Positions 44,965-55,852 of a stretch of 64,000 bases of DNA are shown here, piece by piece. The number at the start of each line of letters is the position of its first letter. The stretch's first letter is position 1. Under the pieces are notes generated by a model. That model ran no database searches. It saw nothing but the letters and a program-made list of their open reading frames with translations, and had not been told where the DNA came from. The translations under genes were made by a program, and so were the position numbers. Origin of the DNA: Punica granatum (taxonomy: Eukaryota > Streptophyta > Magnoliopsida > Myrtales > Lythraceae); the NCBI RefSeq assembly GCF_007655135.1, contig NC_045134.1, forward strand, positions 6,034,982 through 6,098,981, read 5' to 3'.

Positions 44965-45639
44965 CTAGCTAGTTAGAATCTGAGTAGATAATAGCATAAA
45001 ATATGATTTTATGCTTGGTACTGGTATGATTATGTTTGATATTTGCGGTGCATGACTGTTAGACATGGACTATGTCCTAGTTGTGTTAGTATAATAGTTA
45101 TGCGTTTGGACTATTATGTAATTGTTACATAATAGTGTATGGTGAGATCGATTAAATGTTAATCAAATCCCTCAAAATATTAAGTCCATATCCTTACACC
45201 GTGTAACGCTCGTCAAGACCAAGATCGATGAGTGTGTAGACCTTGCCTTCGCAGGATGCCCTTATCTATCCTAGTAAGACGTTGTGTTTACCAGTGGGTC
45301 GGACTTAACTGAGCAAGCCTAATAGGATTAGGAGTTCAGAGGCATGTAGTTGGGCATCGATCTATAAGATAGATTTGAATAAGGAATTATTCACTCAACT
45401 AATCAAGAGTTGCATGTGATGCAATTGGGAAAGTGAGTTCCCTACCTAAATAGCCAGTTCTGGGTGAATCAGCCCTCGCTGACTCAGACCTTGGTGAGAT
45501 ATGGATCTTGAGCTACTATGAGAATGATATTCTCTGAATCAATGTTGAGGGTCATTGATTTGATATAAATAGTGGGAGCAATATTTATAAAGTCCTCATT
45601 AAATATTGATGTGTCATAATACTTATTTTGTATATTTCT

Positions 45640-48600
45640 ATGGTAGTTACCATGGCAGGGAGCACTTCTAGTACTTTCTGTTTGCGATCCGTCCTTGATA
45701 AGGACAAACTGTCAGGGAATAATTTCCTTGGTTGGTATCGAAACTTGAGAATTGTTCTCACCCAAGAAAAGAAACTATATGTCTTAGAGCAACCTCTTCT
45801 TGCGCCACCACCTGACGATGCCCCCCAAGCTGAGAAAGATGCTTATAGTAAGCATCATGATGATGCCGTAAACGTCGGATGTCTCATGTTAGTCACCATG
45901 GACTCGGAGCTTCAGAAGCAACATGAGAACATGAAGGCGTACGATATGATCGTGCATCTCAGGCAGCTCTATCAAGAGCAGGCCCGACATGAGAGATTCG
46001 AGATCTCTAAAGCACTTTTTCAGGCAAGGTTGACTGAGGGTAGCCCGGTGGGTCTTCATGTACTCAAGATGATTGGGTACGTCGAGACTCTGGGAAGACT
46101 GGGATTTCCTCTGGGTCAAGAGTTGGCCACAGATTTAGTCCTACAGTCGCTGCCCAACAGTTATAGTCAGTTCATCATGAGCTATAATATGAATGACTAC
46201 AATAAACCATTGCCTGAACTGCTTAACATGTTGAGAACAGCTGAGCATGATATCAGTAAGGGGACGTCTGTTCTAATGGTCCAGGGGACCAAAAGAAAGG
46301 GCAAGGGCAAGAGTAAAGGCCAGAGGGCTAAAGGTGCATCCAAGTATGACTTGGGTGCGTTGAAGCCTAAAGCCAAGGTGGCAAAGAATGATTACTGCTT
46401 CCATTGTGGCAACACTGGACATTGGAAGCGGAATTGTAAGGTATACCTAGAGGAGTTGAAGAAGAAGAAGGGAAGTGAGACTTCTACTTCAGGTATCCAT
46501 GTTATAGAGATCAATGTATCTACTACTTCTACATCTTGGGTATTAGATACCGGGTGTGGTGCTCATATTTGTGGAAATATGCAGGACCTAAAGAACAGTA
46601 GATCGTTGGCAAAGGGCGAGGTGGACCTACGAGTTGGAAATGGAGCAAGAGTTGCTACATTAACTGTAGGGACTTATCACTTAGTTTTGCCTACTGGGCT
46701 AGTATTAGATCTTAACGACTGTTATTATGTACCTGCTATTAGTAGAAACATAATATCTGTTTCTTGTTTGGACAAGAAGGGATTTTGTTTCACTATCAAG
46801 AACAAGTGTTGTTCTATGTACATGAATGATGTATATTATGGCAGTGCACATTTAAGTAATGGTCTGTATGTTCTTGATCTAGATACGCCTATTTATAATG
46901 TGGAAATCAAACGGCTCAAATCTAATGATTCGAACCCGACTTACCTCTGGCATTGTCGTTTAGGCCATATTAGCGAGAATCGCATCTCTAGACTCCATAA
47001 GGATGGATTACTGGACTCGTTTGATTTAGAATCGATCGAGACATGCGAACCTTGCTTAATGGGGAAAATGACTAAGGCCCCTTTTACCGGAAAAGGTGAG
47101 CGAGCTAGTGATCATCTGGCTCTCATACATACTGATGTATGTGGACCAGTGAACAAGCTTGCTAGAGGTGGGTATCTCTACTTCATTACATTTACTGATG
47201 ATTTCAGTAGATTTGGATATGTGTATTTGATGAAACACAAATCTGAATCCTTTGAAAAGTTCAAAGAATTTAAGAATGAAGTGGAGAATCAGTTGGGTAA
47301 GAGCATTAAAGTTCTTCGATCAGATCGAGGAGGTGAATATTTGAGCTATGAGTTTGCTGACTATCTTAAACAGTGTGGGATTTTATCTCAACTGACTCCA
47401 CCTGGAACACCACAGTGGAATGGTGTAGCTGAGAGGAGGAATCGAACTTTATTAGATATGGTTCGATCTTTGATGAGTCATGCAAACTTACCTGACTCCT
47501 TCTGGGGATATGCTCTACAGACAGCTGCTCTCATATTAAACAATGCTCCGTCGAAATCAGTTGAAAGGACACCATATGAGATGTGGTATGGGAAGCGTCC
47601 CAAGATGTCTTTTCTAAAAATATGGGGTTGCGAAGCTTATGTGAAGAGATTGTCTTCGGATAAGCTTGGCCCTAAATCGGACAAATGTTACTTTGTGGGG
47701 TATCCTAAGGAAACTCGAGGATACTATTTCTATAATCCCATCGAGGGCAAAGTGTTTGTCGCTCGAACTGCGGTATTCCTTGAGAAAGAGTTTCTCTTCA
47801 AAGGAACTAGTGGGAGGAAATTAGAACTTGGGGAAGTTCTACCACAAAATGACATTGACCAATCGACGGGCGATGTTGCAGAACAAGTACCACAAGTTGT
47901 TGTGGCACAATCTTCTACACAGGTGACACGGGAGCCTCGTTGGTCTAGTAGGATACGTCATGAGCCCGAGAGATATGGATTTCTCGTGACTCAAGACAAT
48001 GACGTATTGCTCATAGATAATGATGAGCCTACAACCTATGCGGAAGCCGTAATAGGCCCTGACTCTGAGAAATGGCTGGAGGCCATGAGATCTGAGATGG
48101 AGTCCATGTACACTAACCAAGTATGGACTTTGGTTGATCCACCTGAATGGGCAAAACCCATTAGGTGTAAGTGGGTTTTCAAGAAGAAGACTGATATGGA
48201 CGGTAATGTGATTACCTTTAAGGGCCGACTTGTGGCAAAAGGTTTCAAACAAGTTCATGGTGTTAACTATGACGAAACTTTTTCCCCGGTGGCTATGCTT
48301 AAATCCATAAGGATCTTGCTTGCAATTGCAGCTTATTATGATTATGAGATCTGGCAAATGGATGTCAAAACTGCTTTCCTGAACGGGAAGCTCCTCGAGG
48401 ATGTGTATATGACACAACCTGAGGGTTTTGTCGATCCACATAGTGCCGGAAAGGTTTGTAAGCTACAACGGTCTATTTATGGGCTGAAGCAAGCTTCCAG
48501 GAGCTGGAATCTTCGTTTTGATGATGCAATCAAAGAGTTTGGTTTCATTAAGAATGAAGATGAACCCTGTGTTTACAAGAAGGTTAGTGGGAGCGTAGTG

Positions 48601-49605
48601 ATCTTCTTGGTGTTGTATGTAGACGACATACTTCTGATCGGAAATGACATTCCTTCCTTACAGTCTGTGAAGACTTGGTTGGGAAGGTGTTTCTCTATGA
48701 AGGACTTAGGCGAAGCTACCTATGTGCTAGGTATCAAGATCTATAGAGATAGATCCAGGAGACTGCTTGGCCTAAGTCAGAGTGCATACATAGATAAAGT
48801 GCTTCGGCGTTTTAGCATGCATGATTCTAAGAAAGGGTCGCTGCCTATGTTACATGGCATAAGCCTTTCGAAGGCTCAGAGTCCTTCTACTCGAGAGGAG
48901 AGGGACCGCATGAATAGGATTCCATATGCGTCAGCTATTGGATCCATCATGTATGCTATGTTATGCACTCGATCAGATGTCTCGTATGCTTTGAGTATGA
49001 CGAGTCGATACCAATCAGATCCAGGTGAAAGACACTGGATTGCAGTAAAGAACATCCTTAAGTACTTACGAAGGACTAAGGAGATGTTTTTGGTATATGG
49101 AGGCGAAGAAGAGCTCGTTGTAAGAGGTTACACCGATGCTAGCTTCCAGACCGATAAGGACGACAGTAGATCGCAGTCAGGGTATGTGTTCTGCCTGAAT
49201 GGAGGTGCTGTGAGTTGGAAGAGTTCCAAACAGGAGACAGTAGCCGATTCTACCACAGAGGCCGAGTATATTGCTGCCTCTAACGCTGCAAAAGAGGCCG
49301 TTTGGATCAAGAAGTTCGTGACAGAACTTGTTGTGGTTCCTAGCATCGCAGACCCAGTGGATCTCTATTGTGACAACAATGGAGCCATTGCGCAAGCTAA
49401 GGAACCTAGGTCTCACCAGCGATCCAAACATATACTCAGGCGCTTCCATCTCATTCGCGAGATCATCGACAGAGGAGATGTGAAGATATGCAGAATACCA
49501 ACAGATGAGAATCTCGCAGATCCACTTACGAAGCCTCTTGTGCAGCGCAAGCACGAGACTCACACTAGATCTATTGGCATAAGACATGTGCCAGATTGGC
49601 TCTAG
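45640..49605 (+). CDS. Ty1/copia gag-pol polyprotein, intact (1321 aa)
   Basis: A single frame from ATG 45640 to the stop at 49605; a second ATG 12 bases later gives MAGSTSS and is equally possible. Numbering from 45640: UBN2-type gag, residues 1 to about 240; CCHC zinc knuckle CFHCGNTGHWKRNC at about 253-266; aspartic protease with LDTG, Asp at about 303; integrase HHCC finger at about 438-472 and catalytic Asp499, Asp562 and Glu598 (D-35-E spacing for the last two); reverse transcriptase with YVDD at about 993-996; RNase H with DSTTEAEY at about 1203-1210. The order protease, integrase, RT, RNase H is diagnostic of copia. The products form virus-like particles, copy the RNA into DNA and integrate it. 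No stop or missing catalytic residue was seen. Confidence 0.96.
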   Translation: MVVTMAGSTSSTFCLRSVLDKDKLSGNNFLGWYRNLRIVLTQEKKLYVLEQPLLAPPPDDAPQAEKDAYSKHHDDAVNVGCLMLVTMDSELQKQHENMKAYDMIVHLRQLYQEQARHERFEISKALFQARLTEGSPVGLHVLKMIGYVETLGRLGFPLGQELATDLVLQSLPNSYSQFIMSYNMNDYNKPLPELLNMLRTAEHDISKGTSVLMVQGTKRKGKGKSKGQRAKGASKYDLGALKPKAKVAKNDYCFHCGNTGHWKRNCKVYLEELKKKKGSETSTSGIHVIEINVSTTSTSWVLDTGCGAHICGNMQDLKNSRSLAKGEVDLRVGNGARVATLTVGTYHLVLPTGLVLDLNDCYYVPAISRNIISVSCLDKKGFCFTIKNKCCSMYMNDVYYGSAHLSNGLYVLDLDTPIYNVEIKRLKSNDSNPTYLWHCRLGHISENRISRLHKDGLLDSFDLESIETCEPCLMGKMTKAPFTGKGERASDHLALIHTDVCGPVNKLARGGYLYFITFTDDFSRFGYVYLMKHKSESFEKFKEFKNEVENQLGKSIKVLRSDRGGEYLSYEFADYLKQCGILSQLTPPGTPQWNGVAERRNRTLLDMVRSLMSHANLPDSFWGYALQTAALILNNAPSKSVERTPYEMWYGKRPKMSFLKIWGCEAYVKRLSSDKLGPKSDKCYFVGYPKETRGYYFYNPIEGKVFVARTAVFLEKEFLFKGTSGRKLELGEVLPQNDIDQSTGDVAEQVPQVVVAQSSTQVTREPRWSSRIRHEPERYGFLVTQDNDVLLIDNDEPTTYAEAVIGPDSEKWLEAMRSEMESMYTNQVWTLVDPPEWAKPIRCKWVFKKKTDMDGNVITFKGRLVAKGFKQVHGVNYDETFSPVAMLKSIRILLAIAAYYDYEIWQMDVKTAFLNGKLLEDVYMTQPEGFVDPHSAGKVCKLQRSIYGLKQASRSWNLRFDDAIKEFGFIKNEDEPCVYKKVSGSVVIFLVLYVDDILLIGNDIPSLQSVKTWLGRCFSMKDLGEATYVLGIKIYRDRSRRLLGLSQSAYIDKVLRRFSMHDSKKGSLPMLHGISLSKAQSPSTREERDRMNRIPYASAIGSIMYAMLCTRSDVSYALSMTSRYQSDPGERHWIAVKNILKYLRRTKEMFLVYGGEEELVVRGYTDASFQTDKDDSRSQSGYVFCLNGGAVSWKSSKQETVADSTTEAEYIAASNAAKEAVWIKKFVTELVVVPSIADPVDLYCDNNGAIAQAKEPRSHQRSKHILRRFHLIREIIDRGDVKICRIPTDENLADPLTKPLVQRKHETHTRSIGIRHVPDWL

Positions 49606-49607
49606 TG

Positions 49608-49619
49608 CAAGTGGGAGAT
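49608..49619 (+). other. Copia polypurine tract
   Basis: The purine-rich AAGTGGGAGA lies just before the 3' LTR and immediately after the gag-pol stop; it primes plus-strand DNA synthesis in this family. Confidence 0.8.
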
Positions 49620-51295
49620 TGTTGGGAATTGGTGTATGCCCTAGAGGCAATCTATAATCAGTTTTGTAATATGATATCTATTTCATTATAAAACGAGGCA
49701 TATCTGTTATTGTGTAGATTGCGCTAAATATGATTTTACACAATAATGTCCTTGGAATAGTAGGTTCAATAGGCATCAAGTGTGACTTGATTGTGAGATC
49801 CTATAATTACTGAACATTATTCCTAAATGTCCATAGTCAAAGTATTATCGTTAATTAGGACAACGGTAATACGGTTAGACTAGTGTGAGTGTTGATTGAT
49901 GACCAAATCTCATAGGTCATGGATATGGAGATATCAAATCACACCACATGTATACATTAAGAGTAATGTGTATTGGACTGACCCGCCATGAGATTGCTAC
50001 ATGGGTTGTTACGTGACTGTCATTAGCATATCTCAAAGTGACTATAGTGTAATGGTCCTTTGACTTGAGGTCACCATGGATTCCTACGTGTAATGTCGTA
50101 TATTTTGATACTGTCAAACGCCACCGTAACTGGTTGGTTATAAAGATAGTTATTGGGTATGCCACAAAGCATGGAAAAGAATGTGAGTGACCAAGATAGG
50201 ATTTGTCCCTCCTACGAAACGGGAGCGATATCTCACGGCCACTTGGTGGTTAAGTCTAAAAGTGTATGCATACCCAAATGAGTCGATATAATGATATCGA
50301 GCTCATTTGCTCTGATAGACTTACCCGGTAAATCAAGAAAGAGAGATATTAAGCCATACAAGGATGTCATCGACCATGCCTTGGGCTCAATAGAGATATA
50401 GAGGACAATGGATTATATTACACGGTAATATAGGTCACGAGGTTCGTCGAGAAATTGACTTTCCGATTACTTGAGTAACAGTGATGCATTGCTAGATGCC
50501 GCTCACTGTTTGTAATATTAAAATAGAGATTTCGATATTACTATCAACGTAATTGGGAACCTACAGGGTCACACACTACGACTAACTTGACGAGATATTT
50601 TGAAACAACAAAATTGTCTAATAAAGATTAGATGATTTATGGTGCGACCGATTAATCGGATATTTAATGAGATTAAATTTGCCGATTAATTAGACCCGAT
50701 TTATTAGATTTAATGGTGTGCTAAGTGGTTATTTTTATGGAACCACTTGGAGCCAATTATAGAAAGAAACATGGGCCAATTGTATGATAACACTTAGCTA
50801 TACACATGGACTAATTAAATGATGTCACCTAGACTTACACATGTCACTTGGAGCCTTGATTCTCCTTAATCCCACATCGGTGGGGCTTTGAATTTGTCTT
50901 CCCCATATTGCTTATAAAAGGGGCAGCATGCATGTTTAGATATAAGAGATATATATACATGTATATGGGTGTACGTGTATAAGTGTAAGGAAATTCAAGT
51001 TGAATTGTTCAATTTGAATTAATCCTACTAGTCTAATAAATTTCGGGTGTCGCATCGGGGTGTTTCTTTCGAGTGTTGGTCGCTAGCACCGCCGATCTCG
51101 AAAACTCGTCGACAAAGTCGGTGTGGATACCAGTAGAGGCGTCATGCGTGGGACGCTCGGTCGACAACTTTAAATATTCCAGGTACGCTTTTATTTACTC
51201 TTACTCTTCTAGTAGGTCTTGGAATTAGTTTCACGGGTAAGAAATTTTGAATTTCTGTTCCTTTTTACGCTTCCGTTAGCCCCGTGGAACTAGCA
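49620..51295 (+). repeat. Copia 3' LTR
   Basis: 1676 bp, the same length as the 5' LTR. Differences seen by eye are g/a in GTGTGCGTG against GTGTACGTG (near 44629), t/c in GGTGTTGCATC (near 44706) and c/t in GTCACGCGTG (near 44800). Confidence 0.97.
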
Positions 51296-51300
51296 CTTAT
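51296..51300 (+). repeat. Target duplication of the nested copia element, right copy
   Basis: cttat, matching 43270-43274. The gypsy integrase frame resumes directly after it. Confidence 0.95.
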
Positions 51301-51963
51301 CATCCCCAAACCAATGGACAAACTGAAGTCGTGAATCGATCTTCGGGTAACTTGCTGCGAAGTCTAGTGAGGGAGCATGTGAAGAGTTGGGATCTCAAGT
51401 TGTGCCAAGCTGAGTTTGCCCATAATCATGCAGTCAATCGTAGCACGGGTTTTAGCCCTTTCCAGGTTGTGTATGCTATTGTTCCCAAGGGTCCTCTGGA
51501 TTTAATTCCTTTGCCTAACCAATCTAAAGTTCATGGTAAGGCAGCAGATTTTGTGGATAGCTTGCGAGAGATTCATCAAGCAGTATTTGAACATTTGACA
51601 GCAGCAAACGCCAAGTATAAGCAAGTTGCAGATAAGAAACGCCGATTGGTGGAATTCGAAGTGGGTGATTATGTGTGGGCAATTCTTACTAAGGATCGAT
51701 ATCCTACTGGGGAGTACAACAAGCTTTCAGCAAGGAAGATTGGGCCAGTAGAGGTTATCAAGAAGATCAATTCGAATGTATATCGGCTTAAGCTTCCTAG
51801 CCACATTCGTACTGCTAATGTGTTTAATGTGAAGCACATGATTCCTTACACGGGTAACAGTTCGAATGAGGAGAATTCGAAGACGAATTCTCTCAACCCA
51901 TGGGAGAATGATGCGGTACAAGAAGTGGGAAGTCGGTACTTGGAAAAAAAAAACAGGTTCTAA
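51301..51963 (+). pseudogene. Gypsy integrase C-terminal part, separated by the copia insertion
   Basis: The sequence continues the integrase core in the same frame as the part ending at 43274. The catalytic Glu is in GQTE at 51325-51327. It runs on through the C-terminal domain (VGDYVWAILTKDRYP, then NVFNVKHMIPYTG) and ends at a TAA at 51961-51963, about 55 bases inside the 3' LTR. No in-frame stop was seen here, so this part is less decayed than gag. No clear chromodomain is visible. Confidence 0.9.
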
Positions 51964-52354
51964 CAACCCTATGTCAAGGGAAATGGCCTTCGGAGCAATA
52001 CTCACATTTGTTGTAATTTTTCGATATTTAAGGCAAATTCCATCGTTTAGGGCCTCAAAATGGCATTTTATCGTTATTTAGGTGTTTTTGCAATTTTAGA
52101 AAAGTTTATTTCTTTTTTGTTCAATTTATGTTTTTTTAATCCCTATTTAAGCTTTGTAAAGCCCTGGGGCTAAGGCAATGAATTTCGAATTTTATCAATA
52201 AAGTCGTGGAGCTACCGTGCTCTTTCTTTCAATCTCGGATTTGTTTTCGAGTTTGATGTCTATTCCTGGTATTCGTAGAATTAACAGGTGATAGAAGGTT
52301 ATTGTCTGATATTCGTGCGCGAATCAACAAATTACAATTAGTTTCACTGCATCA
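51909..52354 (+). repeat. Gypsy 3' LTR (sense orientation)
   Basis: 446 bp, starts TGATGC and ends GCATCA, preceded by the purine tract TGGGAGAA (51901-51908). It has a TATA-like TATTTAAG near 52146 and AATAAA near 52197, in the expected order for transcription along the element. Confidence 0.93.
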
Positions 52355-52716
52355 CAAATGTTATTAAACAGATTTTTTCTGCAGCCTGCAAAGTGTATGT
52401 ATATATATATATATCCATACACCATGTATATATACATATATAATATTGATACTTGCATATATATATATATATATATATATTTGTTTTTCTGTTGAATGTC
52501 TTTTTCGAGGAACCTCCCCAAATTATAATATACACGTGCTTACATGATTCTGTTGGAATTATATTGCACAGGGAATCGGGCTTTAATTTATTCTTGCTCG
52601 TTATTTTAATGTGTGTCATTCGTACTATTTTTTAACATGATATATTCTACATGATGGTAATAAAGTATATTCCTTTTCGACTATATCATGGGAAAAGATA
52701 CATAAACATGCCTTCT
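52355..52716. other. Flank shared with the MYB-2 upstream region; AT microsatellites
   Basis: 52495-52650 (TGTCTTTTTCGAGGAACCTC, GATTCTGTTGGAATTAT, CTCGTTATTTTAATGTGTGTC) matches 28238-28360 (TGTCTTTCGAGGAACCTC, AATTCTGTTGGAACTAC, CTCGTTATTTTAATATATGTC). This links it to the duplicated unit of MYB-3, split by the gypsy insertion. (AT)n runs lie at about 52401-52414 and 52459-52480. Confidence 0.6.
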
Positions 52717-53028
52717 TTTTTTGCTGAATAAGAAGGCTGAGAGAGAAAGATCAGCGTAACAACTCCCCTCTGGGGAGACCAGAGGAGCTTCACAATCGCT
52801 ATAAAATATTCCATTCCCTCAATTTAGTAAAGGGCTCGATGAGACGTCAGCTCACCTAAGTCACCATGACCCTACCAAAGCGCATAGTGGACCAAAATAA
52901 CTCATATAAAATAGAGAACAATGATCTATTAACGCAAGCGTTTTCATGTTTAAGTCGAGATTCGACCTCTTGACCTCCATTTTAGAAGACAAAGTTTGTT
53001 CCACTGGGCTACTAACTTTGTGGTATAT
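52717..53028 (-). repeat. tRNA-derived SINE with target duplication (minus strand)
   Basis: The minus strand has a box A-like TAGCCCAGTGGA near 53008 and a box B-like GAGGTCGAATCTC near 52960. The body ends in CAGCCTTCTTATTCAGC plus an A tail. Flanks on the plus strand read acatgccttctt (52707-52718) and acacgccttctt (53029-53040), a 12-bp target duplication with one mismatch. Confidence 0.75.
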
Positions 53029-53040
53029 ACACGCCTTCTT

Positions 53041-53573
53041 AAATGATCATATATATATATATATGATAACTTCTCTGAATATCATTCCTTTTCTTCACCA
53101 ACTAATTGCTAATTCAAATATAATGGTCGGGCAATATATTGCATCTCGTCATTTTATTTTGGCTATCTTCATTTAACTCATAGAATTGCTTATCCTTTAT
53201 GAGATTAAAATTCCCAGCAGAATTTGGCTCCATTAATAAGGCAGAAAAATGGTACCCTATGTCACCCTTAAAGCCCCATGCCGGAAGAAAGAGAAAAATG
53301 TAGAGCCCACTGCCCAGGCCCAAGTAAATATTAGCGCGGCCAATCACGCAGTCCGCCAATCGTAATTTTATATTTTTTGAAGCAAAAACCAACTTTTTAT
53401 TCTTTCTGGTGAAAAGCAAAACCATCTTAGATATAGAACAGTATCACGATTGTGCAGTACGCATGTAAAATAATTTACTTAAGAGTTGTAGCAAAGTAGG
53501 TCATTAGTTAGTAAATTACACGAAATACTATTAAGTTACACACATTTTAAGAAACAGTTGGGGCAAAATAATT
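53041..53573. other. Noncoding stretch
   Basis: An (AT)n run lies at 53049-53064. The minus frame at 53114-53425 has no recognisable domain. Nothing else was recognised. Confidence 0.4.
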
Positions 53574-53820
53574 AAGGTGCGTTTGGATTCAGAGTTAAAG
53601 TAACTTTAATTTTGATTTTGACTTTGATTGTAGAAAATGACAAATGAGATGTGATTATAAATTTGACTTGAGAAACGTGTGTTTTTGTTGTGTAGTGTGT
53701 TAAGTTAAAGTTAAAGTTAAAATTTTTGACTTGGAAAATGTGTATTTTTGTTGTGTAGTGTGTTGAGTTAAAGTTAAAGTTAAAGTTAAAATTTGGTGTT
53801 TGGGAATCCAAACGGACCTT
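53574..53820. mobile_element. MITE with internal repeats
   Basis: This 247-bp unit has terminal inverted repeats AAGGTGCGTTTGGATTC (53574-53590) and GAATCCAAACGGACCTT (53804-53820), differing at one base. Inside, a segment of about 60 bp with TTTTTGTTGTGTAGTGTGTT is repeated twice, and AAAGTT hexamers recur. Ends of this type occur on plant hAT-like MITEs; the target duplication is unclear in the A/T-rich flanks. Confidence 0.75.
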
Positions 53821-55683
53821 AAAAATTCTTCATAAATTACTTAAGTTGACCTTATACAAAAATTTCTTACAATTGAAAGCGAATTACATTGATTTCAAAG
53901 AGTTTTTTGTTCCTTATATGGTTAGTAGATTACATAATTTTGAGGAAATTTTACTTGAACTTTTAATAAAATACTTAATTACACTATATCACCATTGGTG
54001 ATAGGATTACAGAATTTCCCCCACGATTATCCTTTTTTCTCTTTTTGGCCTAATAATAAATTCATAAAATATTAGTTAAAAATCGGAAAGTCCTGTGAAA
54101 ATCTGGAATTTTAAAAATGGTGGATTCCACAAACTATCAGGTTAAGTATTTAAGTTGGACAAAGGACTATTGACTTGCTGTAAGTTCTGATGAAAGATCA
54201 CATAAAACATTGTCTATGGCTCGATCTTTAATAGATCAAATGCGTTCGTCACTTGTACTCTCTCCACTTGAAAATTGTTTTCCACCCTACGACGACTGTA
54301 TTCGGTGTCAGCATTAAACAGTATTAGCAGCAATGACGAGAGATTACTTGAGGAAAAATTTAAAACGACGATATCTACAATAAAAGGCAAATTTCTTATG
54401 ATTATAGATACAAACAATTATACCCGAGAAAGAGAAGATGGGACACGGCGACAACTTAGAGAGATCTCGACGTCGTAATTTGTTTCTGTTTACATCCGGG
54501 TAGGTGTATATAATTATAACTAGTCAGATGCATGTGTTCTAGAGGATGTAAACGTGGAGAAATGTTACCTAACTACACAATGGACCTGAATGGGCATAGC
54601 AGATTAGAAAGTTAGGTGATTTAGAAGCTTATATTTATTTATGTCAATTTATTTTTGGAATTTTCCCTTGATTAATGGAGCCCAAGAATAATTTCTCGTC
54701 ATGGTCGAATTTTCAACTTCTTTTTGTATCCCCATTGCCGGGATTGTCCAAAAGAACCCATGGCAGTCAAAACGGGAACCTTCTAGAATACTTTCAACTG
54801 TTTTTGTCCCGTTTCCTTTTTTATTTTTCCTTTTTCTTTCCTGTCTTTTAATAATTAACGATTTCCATTTTTTGTTATATGGAAGTCGCAGACGTATGGA
54901 ACAAAACTGAACCCTTAAAACTCTTGATTTTAAGTGAGAAGTGTGCCATTGTATTACTTTCATTTTGCCATTATGATTTTCTTTCTTCTAATCAGTAACA
55001 CGACATAATATTTTTAATATATTTTTCCTTTTTTTCTGAGACTCTGTATTGTAAATTCAATTTAAGTTTTTTTATGGGTTAAATCAAGTTTAAGTGAATT
55101 TTGTTCAACTGTTTGCGACAATATGATCCAGCGAGGCTACTTCTGAACAGTCTTATTACGTGGATATATAGTGATTTATTATGGTTAATTTTTTTAGGAT
55201 ATTGGATATTGTAAATTCCTACCATGCAAAAAGTTATATCTATTAGATAAATATAAATGTAAATATAAATATAAATATATGTGTAGAAGTTTAAAATTGT
55301 GAGAACACTGCTAAGAAGCGCGATTACTGAGGGATTATTCCCTCGGAAAGCTGCCAGTATTATTCCTGAAAAGTGATTATATTTTGCTATATTATTAGCA
55401 TCGCCACATCACTGTATTGCCGTGAACGATCGCATTGCAGTCGAATGACTGGCTCGTAAGTTTGCAAGCGGAAATGAAGTTGAAATCTAGACAGTCATAA
55501 ATTTGTGTCAAGTCAGATAGATGTATCTCCATGATAAGTTGTTTTATTTTATACATTTCTAATCTCATATAAATCGTCTCTAGAGTCGACATAAACACTT
55601 TCTTCATTTACTGGATACACAATCCATTGTGTTCCTTTTATCAGGCAAATCACAGTATAAATATGAGATATAGTGTTCCTTTA
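53821..55683. other. AT-rich noncoding stretch
   Basis: Opposed frames at 54214-54417 (-) and 54275-54478 (+), and 54649-54963 (-) with 54701-54910 (+), overlap each other and show no domain. A short ATAAAT run lies near 55250-55278. No gene was recognised. Confidence 0.4.
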
Positions 55684-55852
55684 CATTCCGTTTGGATTGA
55701 ATTAAGGAGACGGAACAATATAAAAGGGAAGGGAGAGAACGCTTTATAGGAGTTTTTGAATATTCTATATAATTTTCACTTCCCTTCCTTCCCCTCTCCT
55801 CCCCTGGCTCCATTTCCTCTCCCTTTCCCTCCTAACCAAACAAGCTCTAATT
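55684..55852. mobile_element. Possible small MITE
   Basis: The ends CATTCCGTTTGGATT and, on the opposite strand, TTAGAGCTTGTTTGGTT are partly matching inverted termini around a pyrimidine-rich interior. The element is short and its target duplication is not clear. Confidence 0.35.

Larger units (their letters stand above)
43275..51295 (+). mobile_element. Complete, young Ty1/copia retrotransposon nested in the gypsy integrase
   Basis: The element is 8021 bp with two 1676-bp LTRs (43275-44950 and 49620-51295) that differ at only three positions by eye, all transitions. The ends are TGTTGGG and CTAGCA, with the perfect 5-bp target duplication cttat. A primer site, one uninterrupted gag-pol frame and a purine tract are all present, so it may still be autonomous. 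Gag and integrase features suggest the Tork/Angela branch of plant copia elements, but that placement is inference. Confidence 0.97.
39035..52354 (+). mobile_element. Ty3/gypsy LTR retrotransposon with its 5' LTR inverted, split by a copia element
   Basis: The outer target duplication caaat is perfect (39030-39034 and 52355-52359). The 3' LTR (51909-52354) is in sense orientation, but the left LTR (39035-39464) is its reverse complement, about 90-94 % similar by eye. Internally there are a primer site, gag, protease, reverse transcriptase, RNase H and integrase on the plus strand, broken by stops and by a copia insertion at 43275-51295. Without the insert it is about 5.3 kb. The 3' end of the integrase frame runs into the 3' LTR, as reported for some chromoviruses such as CRM; the clade is not certain. 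Confidence 0.93.
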
